Assembly (NCBI RefSeq): GCF_000757425.2
Contig: NZ_JPKR02000004.1
Coordinates: forward strand, 248,001-312,000
Direction: 5' to 3'
Source: Tatumella morbirosei
GTDB taxonomy: Bacteria; Pseudomonadota; Gammaproteobacteria; Enterobacterales; Enterobacteriaceae
Length of the DNA: 64,000 nucleotides
Below the pieces are notes generated by a model. It was not told the origin of the DNA and searched no databases. It was given only the letters and a program-made list of their open reading frames with translations. The translations under genes and the position numbers were made by a program. How positions within the stretch are numbered: position 1 is the first letter of the stretch; the number at the start of each line of letters is the position of its first letter. Below, piece by piece: positions 26,483 to 35,344 of the stretch.

Positions 26483-26979
26483 TGGAGTTAAAGGTTGAAG
26501 GTGTCAGTGAAGAAGAGTATGGGTTATGGATGAATGGCAGTAAGCAAACCCGGATTCCGGCCATTAATAAACAACAGTCTCAGGTGTTGTTATTAGGCTT
26601 TGACATGGAGAAGGTCAAAAACTTCGCTATCAATCTACAATGCACCACCTATGCTATTTTTGTCAAAGTGAATAATGATAAGGAATATGATACTTACCGT
26701 GAACATCTGATTACTCTTATCAAGATGCTGGTGCTTGATGATTCGACACCGGACCGTCATGTCATGGTTTTTATTGTCTCAGCGAAACATGAGGATTATA
26801 AAAACGAGTTATGGTCATTTTTTAATATGAGCACCCGCTATCTTCGGGTTCAGCATTTTGGTGAGTATAGGGCGTTACTCAATAATCTGGTGATGATATT
26901 TCCGGGAGTGACTATAACAGAACGCTATAAAAGGGCAGTGAAATTGCTCAGAAAAAAAATAAACTCACTCAGGGCATAG
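26482..26979 (+). CDS. Unknown protein of the glycan operon
   Basis: A 165-residue protein that I do not recognise. It is soluble and mixed alpha/beta, with a hydrophobic strand (SQVLLLGFDMEKV), a second (HVMVFIVSAKHEDYK), and a basic C-terminus (RYKRAVKLLRKKINSLRA). The ATG overlaps the stop of the glycosyltransferase gene by one base and the next gene starts 2 bases after its stop. This strict coupling argues that it is a real component of the pathway. It could be a partner of the adjacent glycosyltransferase. Confidence 0.7.
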   Translation: MELKVEGVSEEEYGLWMNGSKQTRIPAINKQQSQVLLLGFDMEKVKNFAINLQCTTYAIFVKVNNDKEYDTYREHLITLIKMLVLDDSTPDRHVMVFIVSAKHEDYKNELWSFFNMSTRYLRVQHFGEYRALLNNLVMIFPGVTITERYKRAVKLLRKKINSLRA

Positions 26980-26981
26980 TC

Positions 26982-27995
26982 ATGGAAAATATCAGTATCA
27001 TTTTTCAGGGGCGGGTGTTGGAAGAGGGCAAAATTTGCAGTCGCGTAATGACTAATATTGCCACCACCAGGCGCCAGTTTCCAGACGATGAAATCATATT
27101 ATCCACCTGGAATCTGAACCCAAAAATACGTGAGGAACTATTGGGTCAACTGCAACCCTTAAAGGTACGTCTGGTGGAAAGTCAGGATCCCGGGCCGCTT
27201 GTCTACCAGCAAAAAAACGCCCGCTGGATAACGAATGTTAACCGGATGATTGTTTCTTCCCGGCAAGGTATCCGCCAGGCCAGATACGAGCTGGTGATAA
27301 AACTGCGTACAGACTCACTGCTATACCAGTCTGATATCAGGGATATTTTATTACGCCGGCAGGAAGATGAACGAAATTTCCCAAGAGATCCGGAGTATGC
27401 ATTATTTCGACAACGGGTAATTAACGGTAATGTTTTTGCGCGAAATGCCAGAGGACATATGCCCTATTTATTTCATCCGGGGGATATTTTTCTGGCCGGA
27501 AACCGCGAGGACCTGCTGGACTTGTTCGAAATTCCACTCGCTGACAGCAGTGTATTTGAAGTTTGTTTCTGTTTTTCAATATTTTCGTTAATGCGTTATG
27601 TGCCGGAACAATACCTCTGGGTCAGATATATAGAAAAAATAAAGGGCAGGATAGAATTTCCGGGTAATGCAGTATTTACAGAAACACTCAGGGAACGGTC
27701 AGAAAAGTATTACGTAAGTAACTTTATACCCTATTCCAGTGAACAACTTGGATTCCGATGGAGTAAGCATCAGCGGGTGTATAAAAATAAAGGGCTTTCC
27801 AGTGTTTACCGGCTGGAAGACTGGCGCAATCTCCAACGGAGCCACCTGCCTTCGCGTAAAAACCGGGACATATTTTATAAGGTTCGCACGGTTAAGGTTT
27901 TTATCCTGCGGCTACTGTTATGGGTAAAGTTTTTGCCGTTACATTTCGCGTTCGTCCGTGCTATCGCAATCCGGGTCTATGGACGACGCTGTTAG
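26982..27995 (+). CDS. WavE-like lipopolysaccharide synthesis protein
   Basis: A 337-residue protein resembling the WavE family first described in the Vibrio cholerae LPS core cluster. Typical segments are ISIIFQGRVLEEG at the N-terminus, FPDDEIILSTWNLN (about residues 34-47), YELVIKLRTDSLLY (about residues 104-117, acidic TDS as the possible metal site) and YLFHPGDIFLAGNREDLLDLF. WavE proteins are thought to be glycosyltransferases. It is coupled to its neighbours and likely adds one residue to the surface glycan. Confidence 0.8.
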   Translation: MENISIIFQGRVLEEGKICSRVMTNIATTRRQFPDDEIILSTWNLNPKIREELLGQLQPLKVRLVESQDPGPLVYQQKNARWITNVNRMIVSSRQGIRQARYELVIKLRTDSLLYQSDIRDILLRRQEDERNFPRDPEYALFRQRVINGNVFARNARGHMPYLFHPGDIFLAGNREDLLDLFEIPLADSSVFEVCFCFSIFSLMRYVPEQYLWVRYIEKIKGRIEFPGNAVFTETLRERSEKYYVSNFIPYSSEQLGFRWSKHQRVYKNKGLSSVYRLEDWRNLQRSHLPSRKNRDIFYKVRTVKVFILRLLLWVKFLPLHFAFVRAIAIRVYGRRC

Positions 27996-28034
27996 CTGCC
28001 GGCAGATCAACAAGGAACGTTTTTCGGAGGGTAT

Positions 28035-28673
28035 ATGCAGATTTTATCGCACCGGGGGCTGTGGCGAACCCCGTCAGAAAAAAACAGTATTGTTGCGTTC
28101 AGCCGTTCATTCAGTCAGGGATTTGGCTGTGAAACTGACATTCGTGATTTTAACGGACAACTGGTGATTTCTCATGATATTCCGCAACAGAGTTGTCTTT
28201 TGCTTTGCGATTTTCTGCAACTGCATGCCCGTATTAACAGTCAGTTACCCTTAGCGTTAAATATTAAATCTGATGGTCTGGCGGGGGAGATCAGGCAACT
28301 ACTCAGGTTTTTCAAAACAGAAAATTACTTTTGTTTTGATATGTCAGTTCCGGATATGCAGGACTATCTGGCCACAGGGCTACAGGTTTATGCACGTATC
28401 AGTGAATTTGAAACAGAAAGCGCGTTGCATAGCAAAGTGCAGGGGATCTGGCTGGATAGTTTCTTATCTGAGCAGTGTGACCTGCTGCAGCTTCAAAAAT
28501 TTCTGCAGCTCGGATTACCGGTCTGTTGTGTTTCACCTGAACTGCATCGCAGGCAGAACGATATTTACTGGCAGCAGCTCTTGCGTTTTACGGCGGGATT
28601 TCCTTCGACAGAGCAGTTGATGCTATGCACGGATCAACCCGAAGAGGCCAGGGAGGCCTGGAATGAGCAATAA
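28035..28673 (+). CDS. Glycerophosphodiester phosphodiesterase-like protein (GDPD fold)
   Basis: A 212-residue, short GDPD-family protein. The catalytic pattern is present: His6-Arg7 in SHRGLW, Glu33-x-Asp35 in CETDIRD and His47-Asp48 in VISHDIP. Classical GDPDs (about 240-330 aa) hydrolyse glycerophosphodiesters; in glycan clusters related proteins can process a nucleotide-linked or phosphodiester-linked intermediate. Residues after 60 are diverged and shorter than usual. GGAGG lies about 4 nt before the ATG. It overlaps the following HAD gene by 11 bp. Confidence 0.8.
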   Translation: MQILSHRGLWRTPSEKNSIVAFSRSFSQGFGCETDIRDFNGQLVISHDIPQQSCLLLCDFLQLHARINSQLPLALNIKSDGLAGEIRQLLRFFKTENYFCFDMSVPDMQDYLATGLQVYARISEFETESALHSKVQGIWLDSFLSEQCDLLQLQKFLQLGLPVCCVSPELHRRQNDIYWQQLLRFTAGFPSTEQLMLCTDQPEEAREAWNEQ

Positions 28674-29301
28674 AATTCAGGCAATTATCTTTGACATGGA
28701 TGGGGTGCTGATTGATGCCAGAGACTGGCATTATGACGCGTTAAATCAGGCGCTGGCGTTGTTCGGCATAGAGATTGCCAGACACGAGCATTTGTCAAAA
28801 TTCGATGGCTTGCCGACGCGTGACAAACTTTCCATTCTGAGTGAGGAAAAAGGACTTCCCCCTGCACTGCATGGGTTTATTAATCAACTTAAGCAGAAAT
28901 ATACGCTGGATATTGTCTGCCGTCACTGCCGGCCAGTATTTCACCATGAATTTGCCTTGTCCCGGTTACGTTATGAAGGCTACCGACTGGCAGTTGCGTC
29001 TAATTCTATTCGTGACAGCATCGGGATGATGTTAAGCAGGGCCTGTCTGCTGGATAACTTCGAGTTTTTTCTGTCGAACCAGGATGTCACCCGGGGTAAA
29101 CCTGCGCCCGAAATCTATCAGAAAGCTATCGCCCGTCTCGGGTTGTTACCGCATCAGTGCCTGGTCGTCGAGGATAACGAAAATGGTATCAGGGCAGCGA
29201 CGGCGAGTGGTGCTTATGTGATGAAAGTGGCGGGCGTCAGTGAGGTGAACTACGGCAATATCAAAAATTATATTCGTACTATTGAGGGCCATTCCCAATG
29301 A
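28663..29301 (+). CDS. HAD-superfamily phosphatase (beta-phosphoglucomutase-like)
   Basis: A 212-residue HAD hydrolase. Motif I is FDMDGVLID with nucleophile Asp11 and acid/base Asp13; motif II is VASNS, motif III is the Lys in TRGKPAPEIY, and motif IV is VVEDNENGI. The helical cap between residues 15 and 80 fits the beta-PGM/phosphatase subfamily. It likely removes phosphate from, or isomerises, a sugar- or polyol-phosphate intermediate of the operon's pathway. ATGA overlap with the next gene. Confidence 0.88.
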   Translation: MSNKIQAIIFDMDGVLIDARDWHYDALNQALALFGIEIARHEHLSKFDGLPTRDKLSILSEEKGLPPALHGFINQLKQKYTLDIVCRHCRPVFHHEFALSRLRYEGYRLAVASNSIRDSIGMMLSRACLLDNFEFFLSNQDVTRGKPAPEIYQKAIARLGLLPHQCLVVEDNENGIRAATASGAYVMKVAGVSEVNYGNIKNYIRTIEGHSQ

Positions 29302-30362
29302 TGACCATTATTACGTCGCTGGGCGGTAATACATTATATGAAATGACTCCGGAGTTTTCGTATCCGAAAATACTCAATGAGATCGATAAAAAAACATTGT
29401 TCGAATATTCGCAGGAGATCGTTGCCAGCCTGTCTGACACTACAAAACGAATTTTTCTACTGCCAGAACGAAGGGATAAGCAGTTTCAGCTGTCACCGAT
29501 GATTTCGGTGGTGAGTCAGGGGGAAGGTAAAATCCTTTATTTACAGGGCGATACCGGTGGTGCTGCCTGCAGTTGTTTGCTGGCTGTCGACGATATTGAT
29601 GCTGAAGATGAGTTGATTATCATCTCAGCCGATCAATATATTGACGCTAACATTCAGACAATTATTGAGTATTTTCGTCAACAGCAGGCTGATGCGGGGG
29701 TGCTGACCTTCAGGTCTTTACATCCAAAGTGGGCATTTATCAGAAAACAGGAAGATGGCCAGATTATTGAGGTCGCCGAGAAGAAAGCAATCAGTCGGGA
29801 TGCCATTGCCGGGTTTTATTATTTCAGGAAAGGGAAGTTTTTTACCCGTGCAGCTCAGGACAGTATCCTTAAAGGTTCCCTGGTTAACGGTCAGTATTAT
29901 CTGTCAGGTTGCCTGAATGAGATGATTTTACAGAATATGAAGATCATCGGCTGGCCATTAGCGGAAGGGAGTTATCATAATTTTTATGATATTCATGCCA
30001 TTCAGGAATTTTCTTCATTCTGTAGCTCCCGCACTTCACGCCCGGTGGCCAGAAAAGCTTATGTTGTGATGCTCGCCACTCAAACGCTTAAAAATCCGGA
30101 GCAGTTGTTCGGGAGCGAAGTCAGATTACAGGAGCATGGTGGACAGTTGTCAGGAATTACAGCAGTGAGCCAGGCATTACACCATTTCCTCTGTTCAGCA
30201 CAGCACCTTTCAGTGGACGAACAACTGAGCAGTGATGACAACAATAAACATCTTATTTTTTATACCTTGTATTTCCAGGACAGAATACAGCGACTATTGG
30301 ATGTAATCATTACCGGGAAAGAGGGGGAAATAGTAGAAATTCAGCGATCAGAAGTTATCTGA
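29298..30362 (+). CDS. Second nucleotidyltransferase-like protein, degenerate NTP signature
   Basis: A 354-residue paralogue of the 23956-24732 product with a C-terminal extension of about 100 residues. Matching segments are SADQYIDANI (versus NSDQWVDTNI), HPKWAFIRKQEDGQIIEVAEKK (versus DPKWSYACCDIDGNVVSVTEK) and IAGFYYFRKG. The N-terminal GxGxR loop is replaced by LGGNTLYEMTPEFSYPKI, keeping the PK but not the arginine. It may use a different substrate, act as a regulatory subunit of the first enzyme, or be inactive. It is the last gene of the coupled run; 84 bp separate it from the esterase gene. Confidence 0.75.
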   Translation: MMTIITSLGGNTLYEMTPEFSYPKILNEIDKKTLFEYSQEIVASLSDTTKRIFLLPERRDKQFQLSPMISVVSQGEGKILYLQGDTGGAACSCLLAVDDIDAEDELIIISADQYIDANIQTIIEYFRQQQADAGVLTFRSLHPKWAFIRKQEDGQIIEVAEKKAISRDAIAGFYYFRKGKFFTRAAQDSILKGSLVNGQYYLSGCLNEMILQNMKIIGWPLAEGSYHNFYDIHAIQEFSSFCSSRTSRPVARKAYVVMLATQTLKNPEQLFGSEVRLQEHGGQLSGITAVSQALHHFLCSAQHLSVDEQLSSDDNNKHLIFYTLYFQDRIQRLLDVIITGKEGEIVEIQRSEVI

Positions 30363-30446
30363 ACTACCTGTATTGATTTTTTATAAAGACATGTCATTAA
30401 AAAAAACCAAATCAGAATAAATTTTCAATTTAAATAAGGATATTTA

Positions 30447-32465
30447 GTGAAAAATTTACTCCATGCGACATTTATTTCGGTGTCACTGGTTATATCATCC
30501 CCGGTGATAGCATTCGATAAAGTCTATACATTTGGAGACAGCATCAGTGATGGTGGCTTTGCGGGGCCGATAACCCGATATCTGGCCGGTTATGATAGTA
30601 AGTTATATAACGAACTGATCTCTGAGGCTTATACCGGGCAGGAACATTTGCCATATACACAAGGCGGCACTAATTATGCAGAGTCGGGTGCTACGGCCAG
30701 TCAGACACCGTTTCTTATCTATAAAACCAGCGAGCAGATCAATCGTTACCTGGCACAGAATGGTCAGCAAGCCGGTAAAGAGGGATTATATATCCTGTGG
30801 ATTGGCGGTAATGATCTCTCTGTGGATGTGGAGCAGAGCCTGTTGTCATTTAAATTCTCCAAAATTTTTGACAAGGGAGATACCTATCTGCTGTCAAATG
30901 CCCCCCGGGATGTCGTTGATCAGACCAGGCAATTACTGGATGCGGGGGCCGGTATGGTGGTGGTCCCTAATCTGCCGAATGCCGGGATGAGTCCCTGGAC
31001 CGGGACGGCGCTGTTTGGTTTTGCGCAGATGTTTCTGGGCGGCAATCTCTTAGATCTGCCAGGGCTCTATGCTATCCAGGATGAGTATTTACGCTCACTG
31101 GGCAGTATCGAAGGTGAAGAGGCACGCCAGACGGCTGTAATTAACTCAGTGGCGAATGTGCTGGAGAGAAAAGGGCTTAAGCTGCCAGTTGACCTCACCA
31201 CGGCAATACTGCGTGGATTTCTGGACATGGAAAACACGCTGACCCAACAGTTTAATAATGATGTAGAGAAAGGATTAAGTGCATTACAGGGAAATATTGT
31301 TCGTGCCGATGTAAATCGTCTTTTTACCGAAATTATTGACTCTCCGAAAACCTATGGTTTCGATAATATTCTGGTACCCATGTGCCAGATTGGTACACCG
31401 GCACCCTTCTGCAAAGAAGATAGTCAGGGATTCTATAATGATCAGGTCTATTTATTTTCTGACTGGTTTCACCCAAGCCCAACGGCGCACGCAATGATCG
31501 CTGAATATATGATGTCGATCATCGATGCCCCGTTACAGGTCGTCGGATTAAGCGAGGGGATGAATAATATTCAGTCTGACCGTCGTTTATTTCTCGATAC
31601 ACAGTTGCAAAAACAGCGCATGGAATCTTCGGTTCAAAAAGTCACCCTGTTTGGCGGCTACAGTGGCAAATACAGTCGGGTAAAGGAAAATGGCTTACTG
31701 AACGGCAGCAACGGTCTGGCGAGTAACGGACATATTGGATTTGCGCTGCAACCGGTCAGGGGAGTGACTGTCGGAGGAATGTTCAGCACGGGTGGCAGTC
31801 ATTTTAAATCGTCAGATCTGTTTAAATATCAATATACCAGTACTTCGGTGAGTCTGTTCAGCCAAATGGTTTTGAACAATGGGTTGTGGGGAAATATTGA
31901 TCTCAGCAGCGGTAGCGCCCGGTTTGATCATATTCGACGTGGGATAAAACTCGGGACCGCTATTCGTCAGGAGCAGGGACAGACCGGCGGCCGTTTTAGC
32001 GGTATAAGTGTCAATGCCGGTTTTGATATTAAACTGCACCCCAATATCACCACCGGGCCTGTACTGGGTCTCAGCTATGACCGAATGCAGGTTAATGGCT
32101 ACCATGAAAAAGACAATAACAGTACTTCAATGAAATTCGGTAATCAGAAACAGATCCGGAAAAATATGACGGTGGGATGGAGGTTTGATACCCGTAATTT
32201 ACCGGTTAACCCGTATCTGCATCTGACTTACCGGCAGGAATCCGGCACAGCTCCCGGCAAAGTCACTGCCTCATTAAGAAGTACAGGTACTCAGTTCTGG
32301 CGCGATACCGACCTGACGAAGTCCCGGCAATGGCGTGAGGCAAAACTGGGTATGTACTCTGAGTTAAACGAAAACCTGAGCACTTATGCTGCGGTTTATC
32401 TGAGCAACAGTAATGACCACAATACCATGCTCAATTACGCCACCGGCCTTAGCTACTCATTCTGA
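30447..32465 (+). CDS. GDSL-type esterase autotransporter (EstA/ApeE-like)
   Basis: A 672-residue outer-membrane esterase. The signal peptide (MKNLLHATFISVSLVISSPVIA) is followed by the GDSL block YTFGDSISDGG with nucleophile Ser32. GGND supplies the oxyanion Asn, and the Asp339/His342 pair is in SDWFHPSP. Residues about 400-672 are an autotransporter beta-barrel ending in LSYSF. It exposes an esterase at the cell surface, as in Salmonella ApeE and Pseudomonas EstA. The start is GTG at 30447 with AAGGA 6 nt upstream. Its place next to an acyltransferase and glycan genes suggests it may trim acyl groups on the glycan. Confidence 0.92.
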   Translation: MKNLLHATFISVSLVISSPVIAFDKVYTFGDSISDGGFAGPITRYLAGYDSKLYNELISEAYTGQEHLPYTQGGTNYAESGATASQTPFLIYKTSEQINRYLAQNGQQAGKEGLYILWIGGNDLSVDVEQSLLSFKFSKIFDKGDTYLLSNAPRDVVDQTRQLLDAGAGMVVVPNLPNAGMSPWTGTALFGFAQMFLGGNLLDLPGLYAIQDEYLRSLGSIEGEEARQTAVINSVANVLERKGLKLPVDLTTAILRGFLDMENTLTQQFNNDVEKGLSALQGNIVRADVNRLFTEIIDSPKTYGFDNILVPMCQIGTPAPFCKEDSQGFYNDQVYLFSDWFHPSPTAHAMIAEYMMSIIDAPLQVVGLSEGMNNIQSDRRLFLDTQLQKQRMESSVQKVTLFGGYSGKYSRVKENGLLNGSNGLASNGHIGFALQPVRGVTVGGMFSTGGSHFKSSDLFKYQYTSTSVSLFSQMVLNNGLWGNIDLSSGSARFDHIRRGIKLGTAIRQEQGQTGGRFSGISVNAGFDIKLHPNITTGPVLGLSYDRMQVNGYHEKDNNSTSMKFGNQKQIRKNMTVGWRFDTRNLPVNPYLHLTYRQESGTAPGKVTASLRSTGTQFWRDTDLTKSRQWREAKLGMYSELNENLSTYAAVYLSNSNDHNTMLNYATGLSYSF

Positions 32466-32508
32466 TTCATACCCTCACCACAGGGAACCATGATTTTCTT
32501 TAAAACAC

Positions 32509-32533
32509 TTCTCCCCTGGCAGTAAGGGGAGAA
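32509..32533. terminator. Strong hairpin after the esterase gene
   Basis: TTCTCCCCT (32509-32517) and AGGGGAGAA (32525-32533) are perfect 9-bp arms with a 7-nt loop, 44 bp after the esterase stop. No T-tract follows, so it may be a weak terminator or an mRNA-stabilising hairpin. Confidence 0.55.
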
Positions 32534-32583
32534 TCCTGGTGGTTGCTGATTTCGGATAGTGAGTCGTTTACAGAGGTTAATTC

Positions 32584-33678
32584 ATGATCACAGAGCGTCA
32601 GAATATCCATATTATCCAGGTTTACCGTGGTCTTGCGGCGTTGGCCGTGATTTTTTATCACTATAGTTGGTTTATTTCACCACTGGAACAAACGCTGCTG
32701 AGACGGGGATATCTGGGAGTAGATATCTTCTTTATGGTCAGTGGTTTTTTAGTCTGGATAACAACCCGGCAGTTGCAGGCCGGATGGCAAAGTAGCCTGC
32801 GTTATATCGTGAAACGCAGTATACGAATTATCCCTGCCTATGCACTGGTGACCATCGGATATGCGTTGTACTTTGCATTCACTCGCCCGGCAGCAGACCT
32901 TATCTGGCAGACGTTGAAATCGCTGGTATTTATTCCCCTTAATGGAGGTAACTCACCCGCTTATGGCTTTCCATTGTTGGAAAATGGCTGGACGCTGAAT
33001 TATGAGTTTTTTTTTATCTGATGGTCGCGGTCCTGCTATTGGCCGGACGCTACCGCTATGGGTTACTGGTGGGGATAGTTTTTTTTACTGATGTGGTTGA
33101 TGCCGCGTGAACAACTGCTGATGAGTCAGTCTGTCGATGCACATTTTTACCGGCAATATTTCCTGATGATGAGTGATAGCGTGAATATCGATTTCCTGGC
33201 GGGCCTACTGGCTGCCGTGCTGTGGCAGAGAATGTCTGAGCGTGCCGGGATAATCTGGTGGTTAATCATGGTGGGAGCGGTAGTCTATTTTCTGCTGGCA
33301 GTGACTTTTTTGTATGCGCCGTTCGGTGATATGGGTAATCCACACACCAGCGTAATGACTCTACCCTGTTTTTTACTGTTTATCAGCGGGCTAAAATTCA
33401 GCAAAATAAAACCACGTCAGTATCCCCGATGGTTATTGTTTACCGGCAAAATATCTTACTCGCTTTATTTATTACATATGGCTGTCATCTTTGCGCTGGT
33501 CTCACTGGCACAGCATGTTTTTGGAATGCAATATTTCGATGAGTTTTCGCATCGGTTTAATTTACTACTGGTCAGTCTGGGAGTGACCTTTGTTTTATCC
33601 TGGTACTGTTATTCTATGATTGAAATAAAATTATCAGTATTTCTGCGGGGTAAATTATTGGCGGTTATGAATTTATAA
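32584..33678 (+). pseudogene. Acyltransferase-3 (OafA-like) O-acyltransferase, broken by two T-tract indels
   Basis: The first piece (32584-33021) has the family N-terminus: IQVYRGLAALAVIFYHYSWF and RRGYLGVDIFFMVSGFLVW, with the catalytic-type His, then GWTLNYEFFF. The frame ends after T9 (33007-33015). Between the tracts a different frame reads YLMVAVLLLAGRYRYGLLVG, which fits the family. After T8 (33079-33086) the first frame resumes with LLMWLMPREQLL and runs to 33678. One extra T in the first tract and one fewer in the second give one full protein of about 364 residues with 10 membrane segments. It would acylate a surface sugar. Confidence 0.85.
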
Positions 33679-33717
33679 CCAGCACCATTAATCAGAATCT
33701 AACGGAAGAGAGTAGTT

Positions 33718-33996
33718 ATGTACAGTGAACGGAAATTACGAACCCTGAAAAAACGTGAAATTCTTCAGGCGTTGACAGAATTATGTAAAGACCTTAATTC
33801 TGAAACGCCTTCCGGTAGTACGTTACCGGAACTTGAGTTCTGGCCGAAAACCCGCCAGATTGCAGATCGCTGCGATGCCAGTATTTACGTCACCCGGGCT
33901 ATATTATTGCAACTCGAGGAGGAGGGGAAAGTTATTAAATCTCCACAGCTTTATTTTAATTCTTTGCGCTGGTTTATAAAGAAAGCACATTCTTAA
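33718..33996 (+). CDS. Small winged-helix regulator, PapI/FaeA-like
   Basis: A 92-residue DNA-binding protein. The core TRQIADRCDASIYVTRAILLQLEEEGKVIKSP (about residues 45-76) followed by a tryptophan-containing end (LRWFIKK) parallels the PapI/FaeA winged helix, which ends similarly after an SP dipeptide. PapI works with Lrp to switch fimbrial phase variation. No fimbrial genes are here; it may regulate the neighbouring glycan/acyltransferase genes. It lies 39 bp after the acyltransferase and is followed by a strong hairpin. Family assignment is moderate. Confidence 0.6.
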   Translation: MYSERKLRTLKKREILQALTELCKDLNSETPSGSTLPELEFWPKTRQIADRCDASIYVTRAILLQLEEEGKVIKSPQLYFNSLRWFIKKAHS

Positions 33997-34002
33997 TAAC
34001 TG

Positions 34003-34027
34003 TGCCCGACGACGCTGTCGTCGGGCA
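34003..34027. terminator. Perfect 11-bp hairpin between convergent genes
   Basis: TGCCCGACGAC (34003-34013) and GTCGTCGGGCA (34017-34027) pair perfectly around GCT. It lies between the PapI-like gene and the convergent MFS gene and probably ends transcription from both, although flanking T-tracts are lacking. Confidence 0.7.
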
Positions 34028-34033
34028 ACAGAA

Positions 34034-35344
34034 CTATTTGGCATTATTGATGCGCGGAGTATAACTTTGCTGCCGTTTTTCTGCCGGACGCAGGTCACAC
34101 TGTGCTGGCAGGAATGCCGCAATAATCCCGGCAATGGTTAGTGAACCAGCCAGGGCAATCACAGCGGTATTCTGTCCATACAGATAGATAGTTAACCCCA
34201 CCAGATAAGGGCCACAGAACCCCCCAAGATTACCCAGACCGTTAATCACTCCGCGGGCACTCCCCGCCGCTTCCGGAGGAGCTATACGCCCGGGGATGCT
34301 CCAGAACGGGCTGGTGGCTGCTTTCAGGAAGAATCCACAGGCCACCAGTGCCAGATAAGCGGCCACCACATATTCACGTAACAGCACCGAGGCCAGCAGG
34401 CAGGCTGCAAAACAGAACAGAGAAATCATTACCCATTGCCGCCGCTTACCGGTTTTATCACTGAAGTAAGAGATGACATAAATTCCCGATAAGGTGGCTA
34501 TAAAAGGTAAAACTGTCAGCAAGCCGACGTTGCCAATACTGGCCCCGGTCAGATTTCTGATGATAGTTGGCAGCCACAGGGTGTAACCGTAATCACCCGT
34601 CTGATAGAAAAAATTCAGGATGACTAACTTCATCAGGCCAGGGTTACGGAACACTTCTTTCAGCGGCGCATGGGTGAGCGGAGGGAGTTTACTGCGTTCC
34701 GCCCGGTCTCGTGCCATTTCACGCTGCAAATATTCCCGTTCGGCAGCCGGTAACCAACGGGCATCTTCAGGGCGATCACTGACCATCAGCCACCAGACAG
34801 CCAGCACCACCACAGACAGCAGACCCTCGATAATAAATAACCAGCGCCAGTCGAGCAGTGCAATAATCCAACCGGAGATCGGGGCGGTTACCATCCCACC
34901 CAGCGGGGCAAACATCATCACAAACGCATTAGCACGTCCCAGTTCTTTTTCAGGGAACCAGTTACTGACCATGGTCAGTACTACCGGTAACATGCCGCCT
35001 TCAGACACCCCGAGTGCGAAGCGTAATATCAGCAGCTGATACTGTTGGGTGACAAACCCGGTGGCAACTGAAATGACGGCCCATGCCACCAGTGACCAGG
35101 CAATAAAGCGTTTACCACTGCCGCGAACGGCAATATGTCCACCAGGAACCTGTAAAAACAGGTAACCAATGAAAAAAATACCGCTGACCACCCCGGCCAT
35201 CTGGCTGGACATCAGCAAATCCTGTTCCATACCACCAGGTAGCGCAAAACTGATATTTACCCTGTCCATAAATGACATGATGCAGGCAATCAGGATTGGC
35301 ACAATAATCCGAAACCAGCGGGTTCCGGGCGGTGTTTTTTGCAT
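34034..35344 (-). CDS. MFS transporter, anion:cation symporter (sugar acid) family
   Basis: A 436-residue, 12-helix transporter. The N-terminus IIVPILIACIMSFMDRVNISFALPG and FLQVPGGHIA with LGVSEGGMLP place it in the ACS branch, which includes D-galactonate (DgoT), glucarate (GudP) and hexuronate transporters. It likely imports a sugar acid. It lies 208 bp downstream of a LacI-type IdnR-like regulator on the same strand, which probably controls it. A second ACS transporter is encoded at 38805-40109. Confidence 0.88.
   Translation of the reverse strand: MQKTPPGTRWFRIIVPILIACIMSFMDRVNISFALPGGMEQDLLMSSQMAGVVSGIFFIGYLFLQVPGGHIAVRGSGKRFIAWSLVAWAVISVATGFVTQQYQLLILRFALGVSEGGMLPVVLTMVSNWFPEKELGRANAFVMMFAPLGGMVTAPISGWIIALLDWRWLFIIEGLLSVVVLAVWWLMVSDRPEDARWLPAAEREYLQREMARDRAERSKLPPLTHAPLKEVFRNPGLMKLVILNFFYQTGDYGYTLWLPTIIRNLTGASIGNVGLLTVLPFIATLSGIYVISYFSDKTGKRRQWVMISLFCFAACLLASVLLREYVVAAYLALVACGFFLKAATSPFWSIPGRIAPPEAAGSARGVINGLGNLGGFCGPYLVGLTIYLYGQNTAVIALAGSLTIAGIIAAFLPAQCDLRPAEKRQQSYTPRINNAK

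Noticed and set aside
33007-33015. Programmed ribosomal frameshifting in the acyltransferase
   Set aside because: A second opposite shift would be needed 70 bp later, with no stimulatory structure seen; tract-length error or slippage explains it more simply.
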